Source: CAZCSK01 sp964501265
GTDB taxonomy: Bacteria; Actinomycetota; CADDZG01; JAHWKV01
Length of the DNA stretch: 48,583 nucleotides
Direction: 5' to 3'
Assembly (NCBI GenBank): GCA_964501265.1
Contig: CAZCSK010000016.1
Span: forward strand, 1 to 48,583
A program made the translations under genes and the position numbers. Positions 23,998-33,066 of the stretch are shown piece after piece (positions within the stretch are counted from its first letter, which is position 1; each line of letters starts with the position of its first letter). The notes below the pieces were generated by a model. It was given only the letters and a program-made list of their open reading frames with translations, had not been told where the DNA came from and made no database searches.

Positions 23998-24190
23998 GAC
24001 CGGACCTCTGTAAAGCTTTCTCAATGAAGTTTTCGAGAGCTCTGGCATCCTCGTGCTGATGTAGCCGCGAACGCGGATCGTTCAACCGCCATGGGTTCTC
24101 TCATGTGATAAAGGTTATCGGGGGCGTCCCACCATCGAGTTATGACTCACACGCCGACAAGGCCAACGGCATGACTCTGAAGGCAAGCTA

Positions 24191-24295
24191 CTAAAGGTGG
24201 CCTGAGATGACCGACGAACCAACGTGCGGTTGTACTAACGTACCCGACTCCGCTACGGCTGCGAGGTTTGCATCTTCGATCACAAAGACAATCAT
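24191..24295 (-). pseudogene. Truncated small ORF coupled to malic enzyme gene
   Basis: An ATG overlapping the malic enzyme stop (ATGA) opens 34 codons, starting MIVFVIEDANLAAVAESGTL and ending at a TAG. The stop-start coupling matches every junction of the upstream operon, and the peptide looks like a genuine N-terminus. It stops abruptly where the accessory island begins. The simplest reading is that the original last gene of the operon lost its 3' part at the island junction. It could instead be a complete small protein. Confidence 0.45.
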
Positions 24296-25512
24296 GCCAG
24301 TACTTCACCCGCTTCCAGACGGTGCCTGGCATCGATCATCCGCGTCTTCTGGGACTGCCCTGCTACCGCTTTGGCCACAGATCTGGCCACCTCGGTATTG
24401 AACACAGATGGCACGATCATTCCAGTAGAGAGTTCGTCCAAAGACACGCAGTCGGCAATCGCTTGAGCTGCAGCGATCTTCATTTCGGCGGTTACTTTGT
24501 GAGCCCCTGCGTCCAACAGTCCGCGAAACAATCCCGGAAAGCAGAGAACGTTGTTGATCTGGTTTGGATAGTCGGATCTGCCCGTAGCGGTTATGAGGGC
24601 CAGGTCGGAGACGGCCTCGGGCCGGATTTCCGGCTCGGGGTTCGAGAGCGCGAACACGATGGGACCCGGCGCCATCTTTGCAACGTCGTCTCTTGTCAGG
24701 ACACCCGGCCCACTGAGTCCAAGAAAAACATCCGCTCCGCAGATGACGTCTGAAAGCGAACCTCGCAGACGGCAAGGATTAGTTATCTGGGCCATCCGTC
24801 CCTTGACGGTACCGTCCAAGTCCAGTCCGGGCCTTCCTTCGCATAAAGCTCCTTGGCGATCGACAAGGATGATCTCGCAAACTCCAACGTCGGCCAGGAT
24901 TCGTGCGCAAGCTACACCGGCTGCTCCCGCCCCTGCGATCAGTATCTTGATCTCTGCCATGGATTTGCCGGCGATCTGCAGAGCGTTTTGGAGCGCCGCC
25001 AAAACCACCACGGCGGTTCCGTGCTGGTCGTCGTGGAAGACCGGGATGTCTAGACGGTCCACCAGAGCATCTTCGATCTCAAAACAGCGCGGCGAGGAGA
25101 TGTCCTCTAAGTTGATGCCGCCAAAGGCCGGCGAGATTCGTTCGACGGTTTCGATTATCGCCTCAGGATCCTGGGTGGCGAGACAGATAGGGAAGGCGTC
25201 CACGCCCCCGAACTCCTTGAAAAGCATCGCTTTACCCTCCATAACCGGCAACGCCGCTTCGGGGCCGATGTTGCCGAGACCAAGGACTGCGCTTCCGTCG
25301 GTCACGACCGCGACACAGTTGCCCTTGATCGTGAGCGAGCGCACAAGCTCGGGCCGGGTGGCGATGGCGTTCGAAATATCCGCCACTCCGGGGGTGTAAG
25401 CCATCGAAAGCTCATCCCTGGTGGTGATGGGACGGCGCGAGAGAACTTCGATTTTCCCGCCGTCGTGAAAATCGAAGATGGCATCGGTTTCCTGCGACCG
25501 TGTTGCGCCCAC
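24292..25512 (-). CDS. NAD(P)-dependent malic enzyme
   Basis: A 406-aa oxidative decarboxylase converting malate to pyruvate and CO2. Conserved blocks are MAYTPGVADIS, VVTDGSAVLGLGNIGP, MEGKAMLFKEFGGVDAFPIC, NLEDISSPRCFEIE, IPVFHDDQHGTAVV (metal and substrate residues) and a Rossmann GAGAAG at about 193-198, then VFALSNPEPEI. Length fits the short bacterial type. The GTG start at 25512 lies 2 bases after the cimA stop. As last gene of the branched-chain operon it would supply pyruvate, the precursor of valine, leucine and citramalate. Cofactor preference cannot be read from the sequence. Confidence 0.92.
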   Translation of the reverse strand: MGATRSQETDAIFDFHDGGKIEVLSRRPITTRDELSMAYTPGVADISNAIATRPELVRSLTIKGNCVAVVTDGSAVLGLGNIGPEAALPVMEGKAMLFKEFGGVDAFPICLATQDPEAIIETVERISPAFGGINLEDISSPRCFEIEDALVDRLDIPVFHDDQHGTAVVVLAALQNALQIAGKSMAEIKILIAGAGAAGVACARILADVGVCEIILVDRQGALCEGRPGLDLDGTVKGRMAQITNPCRLRGSLSDVICGADVFLGLSGPGVLTRDDVAKMAPGPIVFALSNPEPEIRPEAVSDLALITATGRSDYPNQINNVLCFPGLFRGLLDAGAHKVTAEMKIAAAQAIADCVSLDELSTGMIVPSVFNTEVARSVAKAVAGQSQKTRMIDARHRLEAGEVLA

Positions 25513-25514
25513 CC

Positions 25515-27113
25515 TTAGCCCACCCTTGTTTTGATGTCGGCGCGCGCGGCATCGACACCCAGGTGCAAAAGCCCAAGGATCACGGCGTCAAGGAGCGCTC
25601 GCCACGATGCTTCGATGATGTTCTCCGAGACGCCGACAGTGCTCCACGAACTTGTCGCGTCTGAGGTTTCCACAAGCACTCGGACGCGTGCGGCAGTGGC
25701 CGACTCCGGGTCGAGCACTCGAACCTTGTAGTCCGTGAGGTGAAAACCCGATACTTCGGGGTAGTAGTCCTGCAGCGCGCGGCGCAGCGCATTGTTCAAA
25801 GCATCGACCGGACCACGGCCTTCGGCTGCCGCCACCACTCGCTCCCCGGCGAGTATTACCCGCACGGTTGCCTCTGCCGTTGGGTGAGCGGGTGACGATT
25901 CCTCCACGATTGCTCTGAACCCCAAAGGCTCGAAGTAGCTCTGAGTCCACCCGAGGGATTCGCGGAGCAATAGCTCCAGTGATCCCTCCGCAGCCTCGAA
26001 GGAGTATCCGTCGAATTCAAGGTCCTTTAGGCGCAGAACCGCATCACGAGCCGCGGTATCGGTGAGGTGAAGACCGAAGGAGGCCGCCGTCGCCTTTAGC
26101 GTGGCGGCGCCGGATAGGTCCGAGGCAAGTAGACGCCTGCTGTTGCCAACCAGGGCCGGATCTATGTGCTCGTAGGCGCCGGGGTGCCGCAAAACGGCCG
26201 AGATATGCAGGCCTCCCTTGTGGGCGAACGAGGCATGCCCCACGTATGGCCGGTGCGCGTCGGGGGATAAGTTAAGTACCTCGGCGACGAAGTGCGACGT
26301 TTCCGTGAGCTGAGTGAGACTGCCCAAGGGAAGCCCCTGCACTCCCATCTTGAGTTCTAAAGTGGCAGCGATGGTCAAGAGGTCAGCGTTTCCGCATCGT
26401 TCTCCGTACCCGTTAACACATCCCTGGATGTGAACAACCCCCGCTCTTACCGCGGCCAGCGAGTTGGCCACGCCACATCCGGAGTCGTTGTGGAAATGAC
26501 CGCCGACCGATATGCGCAATGCCCCAACTACGCTGGCGACCACCTCTTCAACTCGGTGGGGAATGGACCCGCCGTTGGTGTCGCATAAGACGACAATCTC
26601 CGCTCCTGCGGAAGCCGCCGCTTCTAAGGCGGCGAGGGCGTATCTCGAATCAAACTCGTAGCCGTCGAAGAAGTGCTCGGCGTCGAAGAAGACTCTTAGT
26701 CCTTCCCTCCGCAGCCACGCGACCGTATCTTCGATCATCGAGAGGTTCTCGTCCGGGGTCGTGCGAAGGATCTCCGTCACCTGGTACCGACTGCTCTTCC
26801 CAACGATGCACGCGACCGGCGCGCCCGATGCTTTGAGCGCGGCCAGGTTGGGGTCGTCGTCGCATGCCGCTCCGGGTCGCCTTGTCATCCCGAATGCCGT
26901 TAGCGTCGAGAACTCAAGCGGAACCTCCCGTGCCCGTAAGAAGAACTCCACATCCTTGGGATTGGAGCCGGGCCACCCCCCTTCGATGTAGGCAACTCCA
27001 AGTTGATCGATCTTCGAGAGGATCTTTAGCTTGTCGTCAACCGAAGGGCTGATGCCGAGCATCTGACACCCATCGCGCAAAGTCGTGTCGTAAAGATCAA
27101 CTTGTCTCATCAC
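25515..27113 (-). CDS. cimA: (R)-citramalate synthase
   Basis: A 532-aa DRE-TIM metallolyase condensing acetyl-CoA and pyruvate to citramalate, the first step of threonine-independent isoleucine synthesis. Visible are LYDTTLRDGCQM, the metal-binding GGHFHNDSGCGVANS, GCVNGYGERCGNADL, SFAHKGGLHISAV and a C-terminal LeuA-type regulatory domain (about 400-532). Length and the YIEGGWPGSNPKD segment separate CimA from LeuA. It overlaps leuB by 4 bases and is followed by the malic enzyme gene. Downstream steps use LeuCD and LeuB from the same operon, giving 2-oxobutyrate. Confidence 0.92.
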   Translation of the reverse strand: MMRQVDLYDTTLRDGCQMLGISPSVDDKLKILSKIDQLGVAYIEGGWPGSNPKDVEFFLRAREVPLEFSTLTAFGMTRRPGAACDDDPNLAALKASGAPVACIVGKSSRYQVTEILRTTPDENLSMIEDTVAWLRREGLRVFFDAEHFFDGYEFDSRYALAALEAAASAGAEIVVLCDTNGGSIPHRVEEVVASVVGALRISVGGHFHNDSGCGVANSLAAVRAGVVHIQGCVNGYGERCGNADLLTIAATLELKMGVQGLPLGSLTQLTETSHFVAEVLNLSPDAHRPYVGHASFAHKGGLHISAVLRHPGAYEHIDPALVGNSRRLLASDLSGAATLKATAASFGLHLTDTAARDAVLRLKDLEFDGYSFEAAEGSLELLLRESLGWTQSYFEPLGFRAIVEESSPAHPTAEATVRVILAGERVVAAAEGRGPVDALNNALRRALQDYYPEVSGFHLTDYKVRVLDPESATAARVRVLVETSDATSSWSTVGVSENIIEASWRALLDAVILGLLHLGVDAARADIKTRVG

Positions 27114-28222
27114 ACTGCTCCCGCGATCAACTCGCCCGTGGAGCGCGTATCGAGTCTTTCTGTGACGGCCTTGACTGCAACCGCCTCCACCGCCTTTTCG
27201 ATCCGTTTCGCCGCGGGCTCTTCGCCTAGGTGCGTCAGCATCATGGCCGCCGACAGGATTGCGGCTATCGGATTGGCTCTGCCCGTTCCGGCGATGCCGG
27301 GGGCGGATCCGTGAACGGGCTCGAATATTGATACCTGGCCTGGGTGGATGTTCCCGCTCGGCGCGAACCCGGGCCCTCCGATCAGGCCCGCGGCCAAATC
27401 GCTCAGGATGTCTCCGAACAGATTGTCGGTGACGATCACTTGAAAACGCTCCGGTTCCAAGGCCATGAGCATCGCGACTGCATCGACGTGCTGGTAGTCC
27501 ACTTTCACGCTCGCGTATCGCGATGCCGTCTCGTCGAAAATCCTGCGGTAAAGTCCTCCGGCTCTTTCCAGGACGTTGGCCTTGTGCACCAGAGTGAGCG
27601 ACTTGCCGAGTTGCTCCGCCAGGTCGAACGCGTACGCGATAAGCCGTGTGACGGCGCGCGCGGTGTTCATAGAAACTTCCACCGCCGTCTGCTCTCCGGA
27701 ACCCGAAACTTTGAGTTCGGAGCGCCCGGCATAGAGTCCCTCCGTGTTCTCACGCACGATCACAAAATCTAGTGAGTCGGGAGTCCCCGAAATCAGAGGA
27801 CTCGGGACGCCACGCAGCATCCTCGCCGGACGCAGGTTCACGTAGAGATCAAGTTCACGGCGAAGCCTAAGGAGAATCTCTTTTTCTAAGATCCCCGGCG
27901 CAACCCTTGGGTCGCCCACGGCGCCGAGCAGGACGGCGTCACATTTGCTTATCTCTATAAGGTCCGAGTCGAGCAAAAGGTCGCTCGACACCAAATACCT
28001 CTCAGCCCCCAAGTCCATTGGCGCAAGGTCGCAGACGAAACCCTCCGCAGCGGAGGCGACGGACAAAACACGGACGGCTTCATCGACTACCTCCGGACCG
28101 ATGCCGTCTCCGGGGATCAGTCCGATCCGGTAGGTCTTGGGGGGCGTGGGGGGTAGCACCGGCCCATCGGTATGACTTGTGCGCGTTAGAAGCTGCGAAC
28201 CTCCCGAATCATTTGACCTCAC
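27110..28222 (-). CDS. leuB: 3-isopropylmalate dehydrogenase with repeat-derived N-terminal extension
   Basis: A 370-aa NAD-dependent decarboxylating dehydrogenase of leucine synthesis, here probably also acting on the citramalate route. Core motifs are IGLIPGDGIGPEVV near the start, VRENTEGLYAGR, VTDNLFGDILSDLAAGLIGG and FEPVHGSAPGIAGTGRANP. The enzyme proper begins near residue 31. The first 29 residues are an extra Ser/Pro-rich tail, encoded largely by a 72-bp repeat also present at the end of ilvB. The ATG overlaps the leuD stop (ATGA) and no better start exists closer to the core. It overlaps cimA by 4 bases. Confidence 0.93.
   Translation of the reverse strand: MRSNDSGGSQLLTRTSHTDGPVLPPTPPKTYRIGLIPGDGIGPEVVDEAVRVLSVASAAEGFVCDLAPMDLGAERYLVSSDLLLDSDLIEISKCDAVLLGAVGDPRVAPGILEKEILLRLRRELDLYVNLRPARMLRGVPSPLISGTPDSLDFVIVRENTEGLYAGRSELKVSGSGEQTAVEVSMNTARAVTRLIAYAFDLAEQLGKSLTLVHKANVLERAGGLYRRIFDETASRYASVKVDYQHVDAVAMLMALEPERFQVIVTDNLFGDILSDLAAGLIGGPGFAPSGNIHPGQVSIFEPVHGSAPGIAGTGRANPIAAILSAAMMLTHLGEEPAAKRIEKAVEAVAVKAVTERLDTRSTGELIAGAV
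28139..28210 (-). repeat. 72-bp repeat copy fused to leuB 5' end
   Basis: Minus-strand reading starts GATTCGGGAGGTTCGCAGCT and ends in two CCCCCC tracts. It encodes 24 residues in frame with leuB, and by hand alignment 63 of 72 bases match the copy at 33081-33152. The ends GGGAGGT and ACCCCCC can pair. Confidence 0.88.
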
Positions 28223-28713
28223 TTTTGTGCGAGCTTGTCTCGCAGATACGGAACAAGCCCGCCGGCGTTTAGAAGATCACGCATAAATTCCGGGAAGGGT
28301 TCAGCGGTGGCCTCGACACCTTTGGTTTTATTGACCACACGTCCTTGATCCATGTCGATCTCCAATTCATCGCCCGACTCGGTTGCCTCCACGATCTCGG
28401 GACACTCCAAGATGGGCAGACCAACGTTGATGGCGTTGCGGTAGAAGATGCGCGCGAACCCCGATGCCACAACGCATGCGACTCCCGCCTCCTTAATCGC
28501 GATCGGGGCGTGCTCCCGGGACGACCCCGAGCCGAAATTGAAGCCCGCGACGATGATGTCGCCTTGCTTGACCCGGGACACAAACTCCGGATCGCTGTCC
28601 TCCATGCAGTGCGCCGCGAGCTCCTTCGGGTCGGTCGTGGTGAGATAGCGGGCCGGGATGATCGCGTCGGTGTCGATGTTGCTCCCAAAGCGGTGTGCTC
28701 TGCCAGCGATCAT
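28219..28713 (-). CDS. leuD: 3-isopropylmalate dehydratase small subunit
   Basis: A 164-aa swivelling-domain subunit that pairs with LeuC to isomerise 2- to 3-isopropylmalate (and citramalate). HRFGSNIDTDAIIPARYL, GFNFGSGSSREHAPIAIKEA and SGFARIFYRNAINVGLP are diagnostic. The true start is the ATG at 28713, sharing one base with the leuC stop (TAATG). The length fits the archaeal/short LeuD type, matching the LeuC type beside it. The stop overlaps the leuB start by 4 bases. Confidence 0.93.
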   Translation of the reverse strand: MIAGRAHRFGSNIDTDAIIPARYLTTTDPKELAAHCMEDSDPEFVSRVKQGDIIVAGFNFGSGSSREHAPIAIKEAGVACVVASGFARIFYRNAINVGLPILECPEIVEATESGDELEIDMDQGRVVNKTKGVEATAEPFPEFMRDLLNAGGLVPYLRDKLAQK

Positions 28714-29999
28714 TAAAGCGCCCCCAGCGAGTCGGGGTGAGTGATCTTGCCCGTGACTGCGGTCGCCGCCGCCACGGCCGGGTTGGCCAGCCACACGTCG
28801 GCGCTCACATGACCCATTCGACCGCGGTAGTTGCGATTGCTCGTCGAAAGGCATCGCTCACCGGGGCCCAGCACCCCTCCGTGCCCGCCCAGGCACGGCC
28901 CGCACGTCGCGGCGGAAACAGCCGCTCCAGCATCCGAGATGATCTGGATCAGGCCCTCGCGCATCGCCTGGTTGTAGAGGTCCTGAGTCGCGGGAATCAC
29001 TATCAACCGGATCCTCGGGTGGACCTTTCGCCCATTGAGAAGTTCGGCGGTGATCCTTAGATCCTCCATCCGTGCGTTCGTACACGAGCCGATAAAAACC
29101 TGATCCACTTCCTGACCCTCGACCTCCGAAACGGGAACCGACTTGGAGGGAAGCGAGGGCTGAGCCACCATCGGCTCGAGATGTTCTACGTCGATCTGCA
29201 GCGTTGCGGCGTAGACGGCGTCGTCATCGGACAGTTCGACCTGAAACGGCCGCTCTCTGCCGTGGGCTTTTTGCCGCGACCGAACGTAATCAAGGGTCAC
29301 GTCATCTGGAGGGACGATCCCGGACTTGGCGCCCGCTTCGATCGCCATGTTGGTCAAAGTCAGCCGGCTCTCCATCGAAAGATGCGGGATCGTATCGCCC
29401 GTGTGCTCCATTGCCATGTACAACGCACCGTCATCTCCGATTTCGGAAATTACTTTAAGGATGAGGTCCTTGCCCACCACCCACCGGCCGGGCTTACCCG
29501 TGTAAACAATCCTCAGGGTTTGCGGGACCTTGAGCCAGATGCGCCCGCTTGCCAACACGCCGGCGAGGTCCGTCGAGCCCACACCTGTCGAAAAGCAACC
29601 GAGGGCCCCGTACGTGCAGGAATGCGAGTCAGCGCCGATGATTACGTCGCCGGGGGCGACCAGGCCCTCCTCGGGAAGCAGAATGTGCTCGATACCCGAT
29701 CTTCCAATTTCGAAGTAGTAGATGATGTCCTGCTCTGCGGCGAAGTCGCGCATGCGAGCCGAGAGGACAGCCGAAGCGATGTCCTTTGCGGGAACGAAGT
29801 GCGACGGGACGAGCGCCACCCGCCGGCGATCCCACACGCGAGGTACTCCGATTTTGTTGAACGCGTCTATCGCCATCGGTGCGGTAACGTCGTTGGCCAT
29901 GGCAAGATCCACTTCCGCCATGATCAGTTCGCCGGGCTCCACGCGCGCCTGACCGGCCGCGCGGGCAAGGATCTTTTCGGTGATGGTCATACCACTCAT
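28713..29999 (-). CDS. leuC: 3-isopropylmalate dehydratase large subunit
   Basis: A 428-aa aconitase-family subunit carrying a [4Fe-4S] cluster. Cluster ligands are visible in IGSCTNARMEDL and in ATCGPCLGGHGG; the substrate motifs GADSHSCTYGALGCFSTGVG and SNRNYRGRMG are present. The length of about 420 aa and the sequence style are of the archaeal/HACN-type LeuC rather than the 460-aa E. coli type. It overlaps leuA by 4 bases. With LeuD it serves both the leucine and, probably, the citramalate-isoleucine branch. Confidence 0.93.
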   Translation of the reverse strand: MSGMTITEKILARAAGQARVEPGELIMAEVDLAMANDVTAPMAIDAFNKIGVPRVWDRRRVALVPSHFVPAKDIASAVLSARMRDFAAEQDIIYYFEIGRSGIEHILLPEEGLVAPGDVIIGADSHSCTYGALGCFSTGVGSTDLAGVLASGRIWLKVPQTLRIVYTGKPGRWVVGKDLILKVISEIGDDGALYMAMEHTGDTIPHLSMESRLTLTNMAIEAGAKSGIVPPDDVTLDYVRSRQKAHGRERPFQVELSDDDAVYAATLQIDVEHLEPMVAQPSLPSKSVPVSEVEGQEVDQVFIGSCTNARMEDLRITAELLNGRKVHPRIRLIVIPATQDLYNQAMREGLIQIISDAGAAVSAATCGPCLGGHGGVLGPGERCLSTSNRNYRGRMGHVSADVWLANPAVAAATAVTGKITHPDSLGAL

Positions 30000-31528
30000 G
30001 GGTTTGCTCTCCCGGCCCTCGCTTCAAACTGGGCGGCGCGGTTGAGGGCGTTTAGGAACGCGCGCGCCGATCCCTCAACGACATCGGTCGAAGCGCCTCT
30101 GCCGGTGAAGCGCTGGCCATCTTTTTCGACCTGAACACTTACCTCGCCCAGAGCGTCTGAGCCCGCAGTGACGGCGCCGACGTTGAAGGAGACCAGTTTG
30201 CAATCGACCCCCACCGCGCGCCGGATGGCTCCGCACGCGGCGTCGATCATTCCGTCACCCAGCGCCGATTCCTCGGTCACATGTCCGTTGTGCTTCACTC
30301 TCACGGTTGCGGTCGGAGACAAGTGCGTCCCACCGGCGACCTGGATGGACTCGAGCGTATAGAGATCGTCGGCGGTTGCAATCTCGTCGGTCACGATAGC
30401 AATGAGATCGGAATCGGTGATCTCTACTTTTCGGTCGACCATCTCGCGGAAACGGACCCAGGCACGGTCGAGGTCATCGCCGGACAGTTCGAAGCCGAGA
30501 TCGGCCAGGGTCTTGGAAAACGCAAACCGGCCCGAATGCTTTCCTAAAACGATTCGGTTTGATTCCCAGCCGACGCTGGTGGCATCCATGATCTCGTAGG
30601 TGGTTCGCTCCATGAGGACTCCGTGCTGGTGTATGCCTGCCTCGTGGGCGAACGCGTTGGCGCCGACAATCGCCTTGTTGGCCGGAACCGGGTATCCGGT
30701 TAGCGCCGAGACAAGTCGCGACGTGCGCACGATCTGGCGACGATCGATCCCAGTGTCCACTCCCAACGATTCCCCCCGAGTGTGGATCGCCATTACGGTC
30801 TCCTCCACGCTGCAATTGCCGGCGCGCTCACCAAGGCCGTTGATGGCGCCTTCCACCTGCCGCGCCCCTGCGCCGATCCCAGCGATGGCGTTCGCAACCG
30901 CGAGTCCCAGGTCATCATGGGTATGGGTCGACCAGATCACTTCGCCGGACCCCGTGCAGTTGTCGATGAGGTAGCCGAACAGCTCCGCGTACTCAGCCGG
31001 CAGCGCGTAGCCGACGGTGTCGGGCACGTTGCATGTCGTCGCTCCAGCCTCGATCGCCGCCGAATAAAGTTTCACGAGAAAGTCCCAGTCGCTTCTGGTC
31101 GCGTCCTCTGCTGAGAATTCCACGTCTTTGACGTAGGTGCGCGACCGGGCAACGCCTCTGACGGCGGCCGCGTACACCTCATCAGGTGTCATCTTCAGCT
31201 TCTTTTCCATGTGGACCGGGGAAGAGGCGATGAAGACGTGAATGCGGGGACGGATGGCCCCGCGAACCGACTCCCAAGCGCGATCGATGTCGGCGTCTTC
31301 CATGCGCGCCAGCGCGCATATCGCGGGGCCCTTCAGGTTGTCAGCGATCATTTGGACCGCTTCGAATTCTGTGTCGGAGTTGATTGGGAAACCGGCCTCG
31401 ATGACATCGACACCGAGACCGGCGAGTTGCAGCGCGATCTCGAACTTTTCCTTGGGCGACAGGTTTATCCCCGGCGATTGCTCGCCGTCGCGTAGCGTCG
31501 TATCAAAGATTCTTACTCGGTCCGGCAT
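29996..31528 (-). CDS. leuA: 2-isopropylmalate synthase
   Basis: A 510-aa enzyme condensing acetyl-CoA with 2-oxoisovalerate, the committed step to leucine. It has IFDTTLRDGEQSPG, the metal ligands in STHTHDDLGLAVANA, GLGERAGNCSVEE and HEAGIHQHGVL. A C-terminal regulatory domain (about 390-510, with GDGMIDAACGAIRR) would bind leucine for feedback inhibition. It lies 19 bases after ilvC with no separate promoter seen and overlaps leuC by 4 bases. Confidence 0.94.
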   Translation of the reverse strand: MPDRVRIFDTTLRDGEQSPGINLSPKEKFEIALQLAGLGVDVIEAGFPINSDTEFEAVQMIADNLKGPAICALARMEDADIDRAWESVRGAIRPRIHVFIASSPVHMEKKLKMTPDEVYAAAVRGVARSRTYVKDVEFSAEDATRSDWDFLVKLYSAAIEAGATTCNVPDTVGYALPAEYAELFGYLIDNCTGSGEVIWSTHTHDDLGLAVANAIAGIGAGARQVEGAINGLGERAGNCSVEETVMAIHTRGESLGVDTGIDRRQIVRTSRLVSALTGYPVPANKAIVGANAFAHEAGIHQHGVLMERTTYEIMDATSVGWESNRIVLGKHSGRFAFSKTLADLGFELSGDDLDRAWVRFREMVDRKVEITDSDLIAIVTDEIATADDLYTLESIQVAGGTHLSPTATVRVKHNGHVTEESALGDGMIDAACGAIRRAVGVDCKLVSFNVGAVTAGSDALGEVSVQVEKDGQRFTGRGASTDVVEGSARAFLNALNRAAQFEARAGRANP

Positions 31529-31547
31529 GGGTCTCCTCCTCAGATGT

Positions 31548-32540
31548 TCAGCGGTTGATCCAGGGCATCATCGAACGCAACCGCTCGCCGACAACCTCGA
31601 TGGGATGCCCGGCGGCGGCGTGCCTAAGTCGCTGGAACTCCGCCCCGCCGCTATCCGCCTCGGCGACCCATTCGCGGGCAAAGGTCCCATCGCGGACGTC
31701 GGCGAGAATCTTGCGCATCGCTGCCTTGGCCTCCGGCCCAATCACAACGTCTCCGCGAGTCAAGTCTCCGTACTCGGCGGTGTCCGAGATGGAATCTCGC
31801 ATCCGCTTTAATCCGCCTTCGTAGATGAGATCGACGATCAGTTTCACCTCGTGCAGGCATTCGAAATAAGCCACTTCCGGCTGATACCCCGCCTCGACCA
31901 GAGTTTCGTATCCGGCAGTTATCAACCGGGTGAGTCCCCCACATAGGACCGCCTGCTCGCCGAAAAGATCGGTCTCGGTTTCCTCTTGAAAAGTGGTTTC
32001 GATCAAGCCGGCCCGTGCGCAGCCGATTCCGTTCGCATACGCCAGGGCGGTCGCCTTCGCGTCGCCGCTCGCGTCCTGATGCACGGCCACCAGCGCAGGC
32101 GTCCCCGTCCCATCCACGTACGTACGTCGCACGAGATGGCCTGGGGCCTTTGGCGCCACCATAAAGACGTCAACTCCGCCGGGGGGCGTGATCCTTTTGA
32201 AGTGGATGTTGAAGCCATGCGCAAACGCGAGGGCATTGCCTTCCGAAAGTTGGGACTGCACCGCTTCCTCATACGCCCGCGTAGCCAGCTGGTCGGGCAG
32301 GAGCATCATCACGACCTCGCCCTCCTGAGCCGCTTTCGAGGTTTCAAGCACTCTGAGGCCCTGACGCTCGGCGCCTTCCCAGCTAGGTGAGCCGTCGCGC
32401 ATCCCAACCCGAACATCAAAACCGGAGTCACGAAGGTTCAGCGCGTGAGCATGACCCTGCGATCCGAAACCGAGCACCGCGATTTGTCTTTCCTTGAGTA
32501 TCGACGTGTCGGCATCCGCCTCGTAGTAAACCTTTGCCAT
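31548..32540 (-). CDS. ilvC: Ketol-acid reductoisomerase, class I
   Basis: A 330-aa NADPH/Mg-dependent enzyme for the second common step of valine and isoleucine synthesis. The Rossmann loop is IAVLGFGSQGHAHALNLRDS; MVAPKAPGHLVRRTY, FQEETETDLFGEQAVLCGG and YFECLHEVKLIVDLIYEGG hold the metal and substrate residues. Length is standard for the short class I form. It lies between ilvN (13-base gap) and leuA (19-base gap). Confidence 0.95.
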   Translation of the reverse strand: MAKVYYEADADTSILKERQIAVLGFGSQGHAHALNLRDSGFDVRVGMRDGSPSWEGAERQGLRVLETSKAAQEGEVVMMLLPDQLATRAYEEAVQSQLSEGNALAFAHGFNIHFKRITPPGGVDVFMVAPKAPGHLVRRTYVDGTGTPALVAVHQDASGDAKATALAYANGIGCARAGLIETTFQEETETDLFGEQAVLCGGLTRLITAGYETLVEAGYQPEVAYFECLHEVKLIVDLIYEGGLKRMRDSISDTAEYGDLTRGDVVIGPEAKAAMRKILADVRDGTFAREWVAEADSGGAEFQRLRHAAAGHPIEVVGERLRSMMPWINR

Positions 32541-32553
32541 TTCTTTTCTCCCT

Positions 32554-33066
32554 TCAGCCTGCGGCTTTAAGCGCCCGCTCGGCTATCGAGCGCGGGCCTC
32601 GTGCCAGCGCCACCCTGCCTGTCTTGACCAATTCGATGATTCCAAAGCCGCGGACCAAGTCTTCGAAGGCATGGAGTTTCTCGACAGATCCGGTCACTTC
32701 TATCGTGATGGCTTGGTAGGCAACATCCACGATCTTGGCCCTGAAAACCTCACAGAGTTCGATGATCTGCGCGCGGGTTTCCGGTGCAGCATTTAGTTTG
32801 ATGAGCATGAGCTCGCGCTCCACCGCGTTGTCGCGGGCCAATTCGGTCACCTTTAGAACGTTGATCAATTTATGCAGTTGCTTGGTCACGTGCTCGAGTG
32901 GTCTTTCCGGCAGGTCGACAACGATCGTCATCCTCGATACTTCCGCGTGCTCGGTCACGCCCACGGCTAGCGAGTGGATGTTGAAGCCTCTGCGCGCAAA
33001 GAGGTTTGAGACGCGGGCCAGAACTCCCGGTTTGTTTTCGACCAAAACGGCAAGCGTGTGTTTCAT
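32554..33066 (-). CDS. ilvN: Acetolactate synthase small (regulatory) subunit
   Basis: A 170-aa subunit with an N-terminal ACT domain, HTLAVLVENKPGVLARVSNL and FARRGFNIHSLAVG, followed by the typical C-terminal domain. It binds valine and activates or feedback-inhibits IlvB. The ATG overlaps the ilvB stop (ATGA), consistent with stoichiometric co-translation. The product could equally be called IlvH by nomenclature. Confidence 0.94.
   Translation of the reverse strand: MKHTLAVLVENKPGVLARVSNLFARRGFNIHSLAVGVTEHAEVSRMTIVVDLPERPLEHVTKQLHKLINVLKVTELARDNAVERELMLIKLNAAPETRAQIIELCEVFRAKIVDVAYQAITIEVTGSVEKLHAFEDLVRGFGIIELVKTGRVALARGPRSIAERALKAAG

Noticed and set aside
24207..24401. Plus-strand 64-codon ORF starting MTDEPTCGC
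   Set aside because: It runs antisense through the short ORF coupled to the malic enzyme gene and into that gene, and has no ribosome site.
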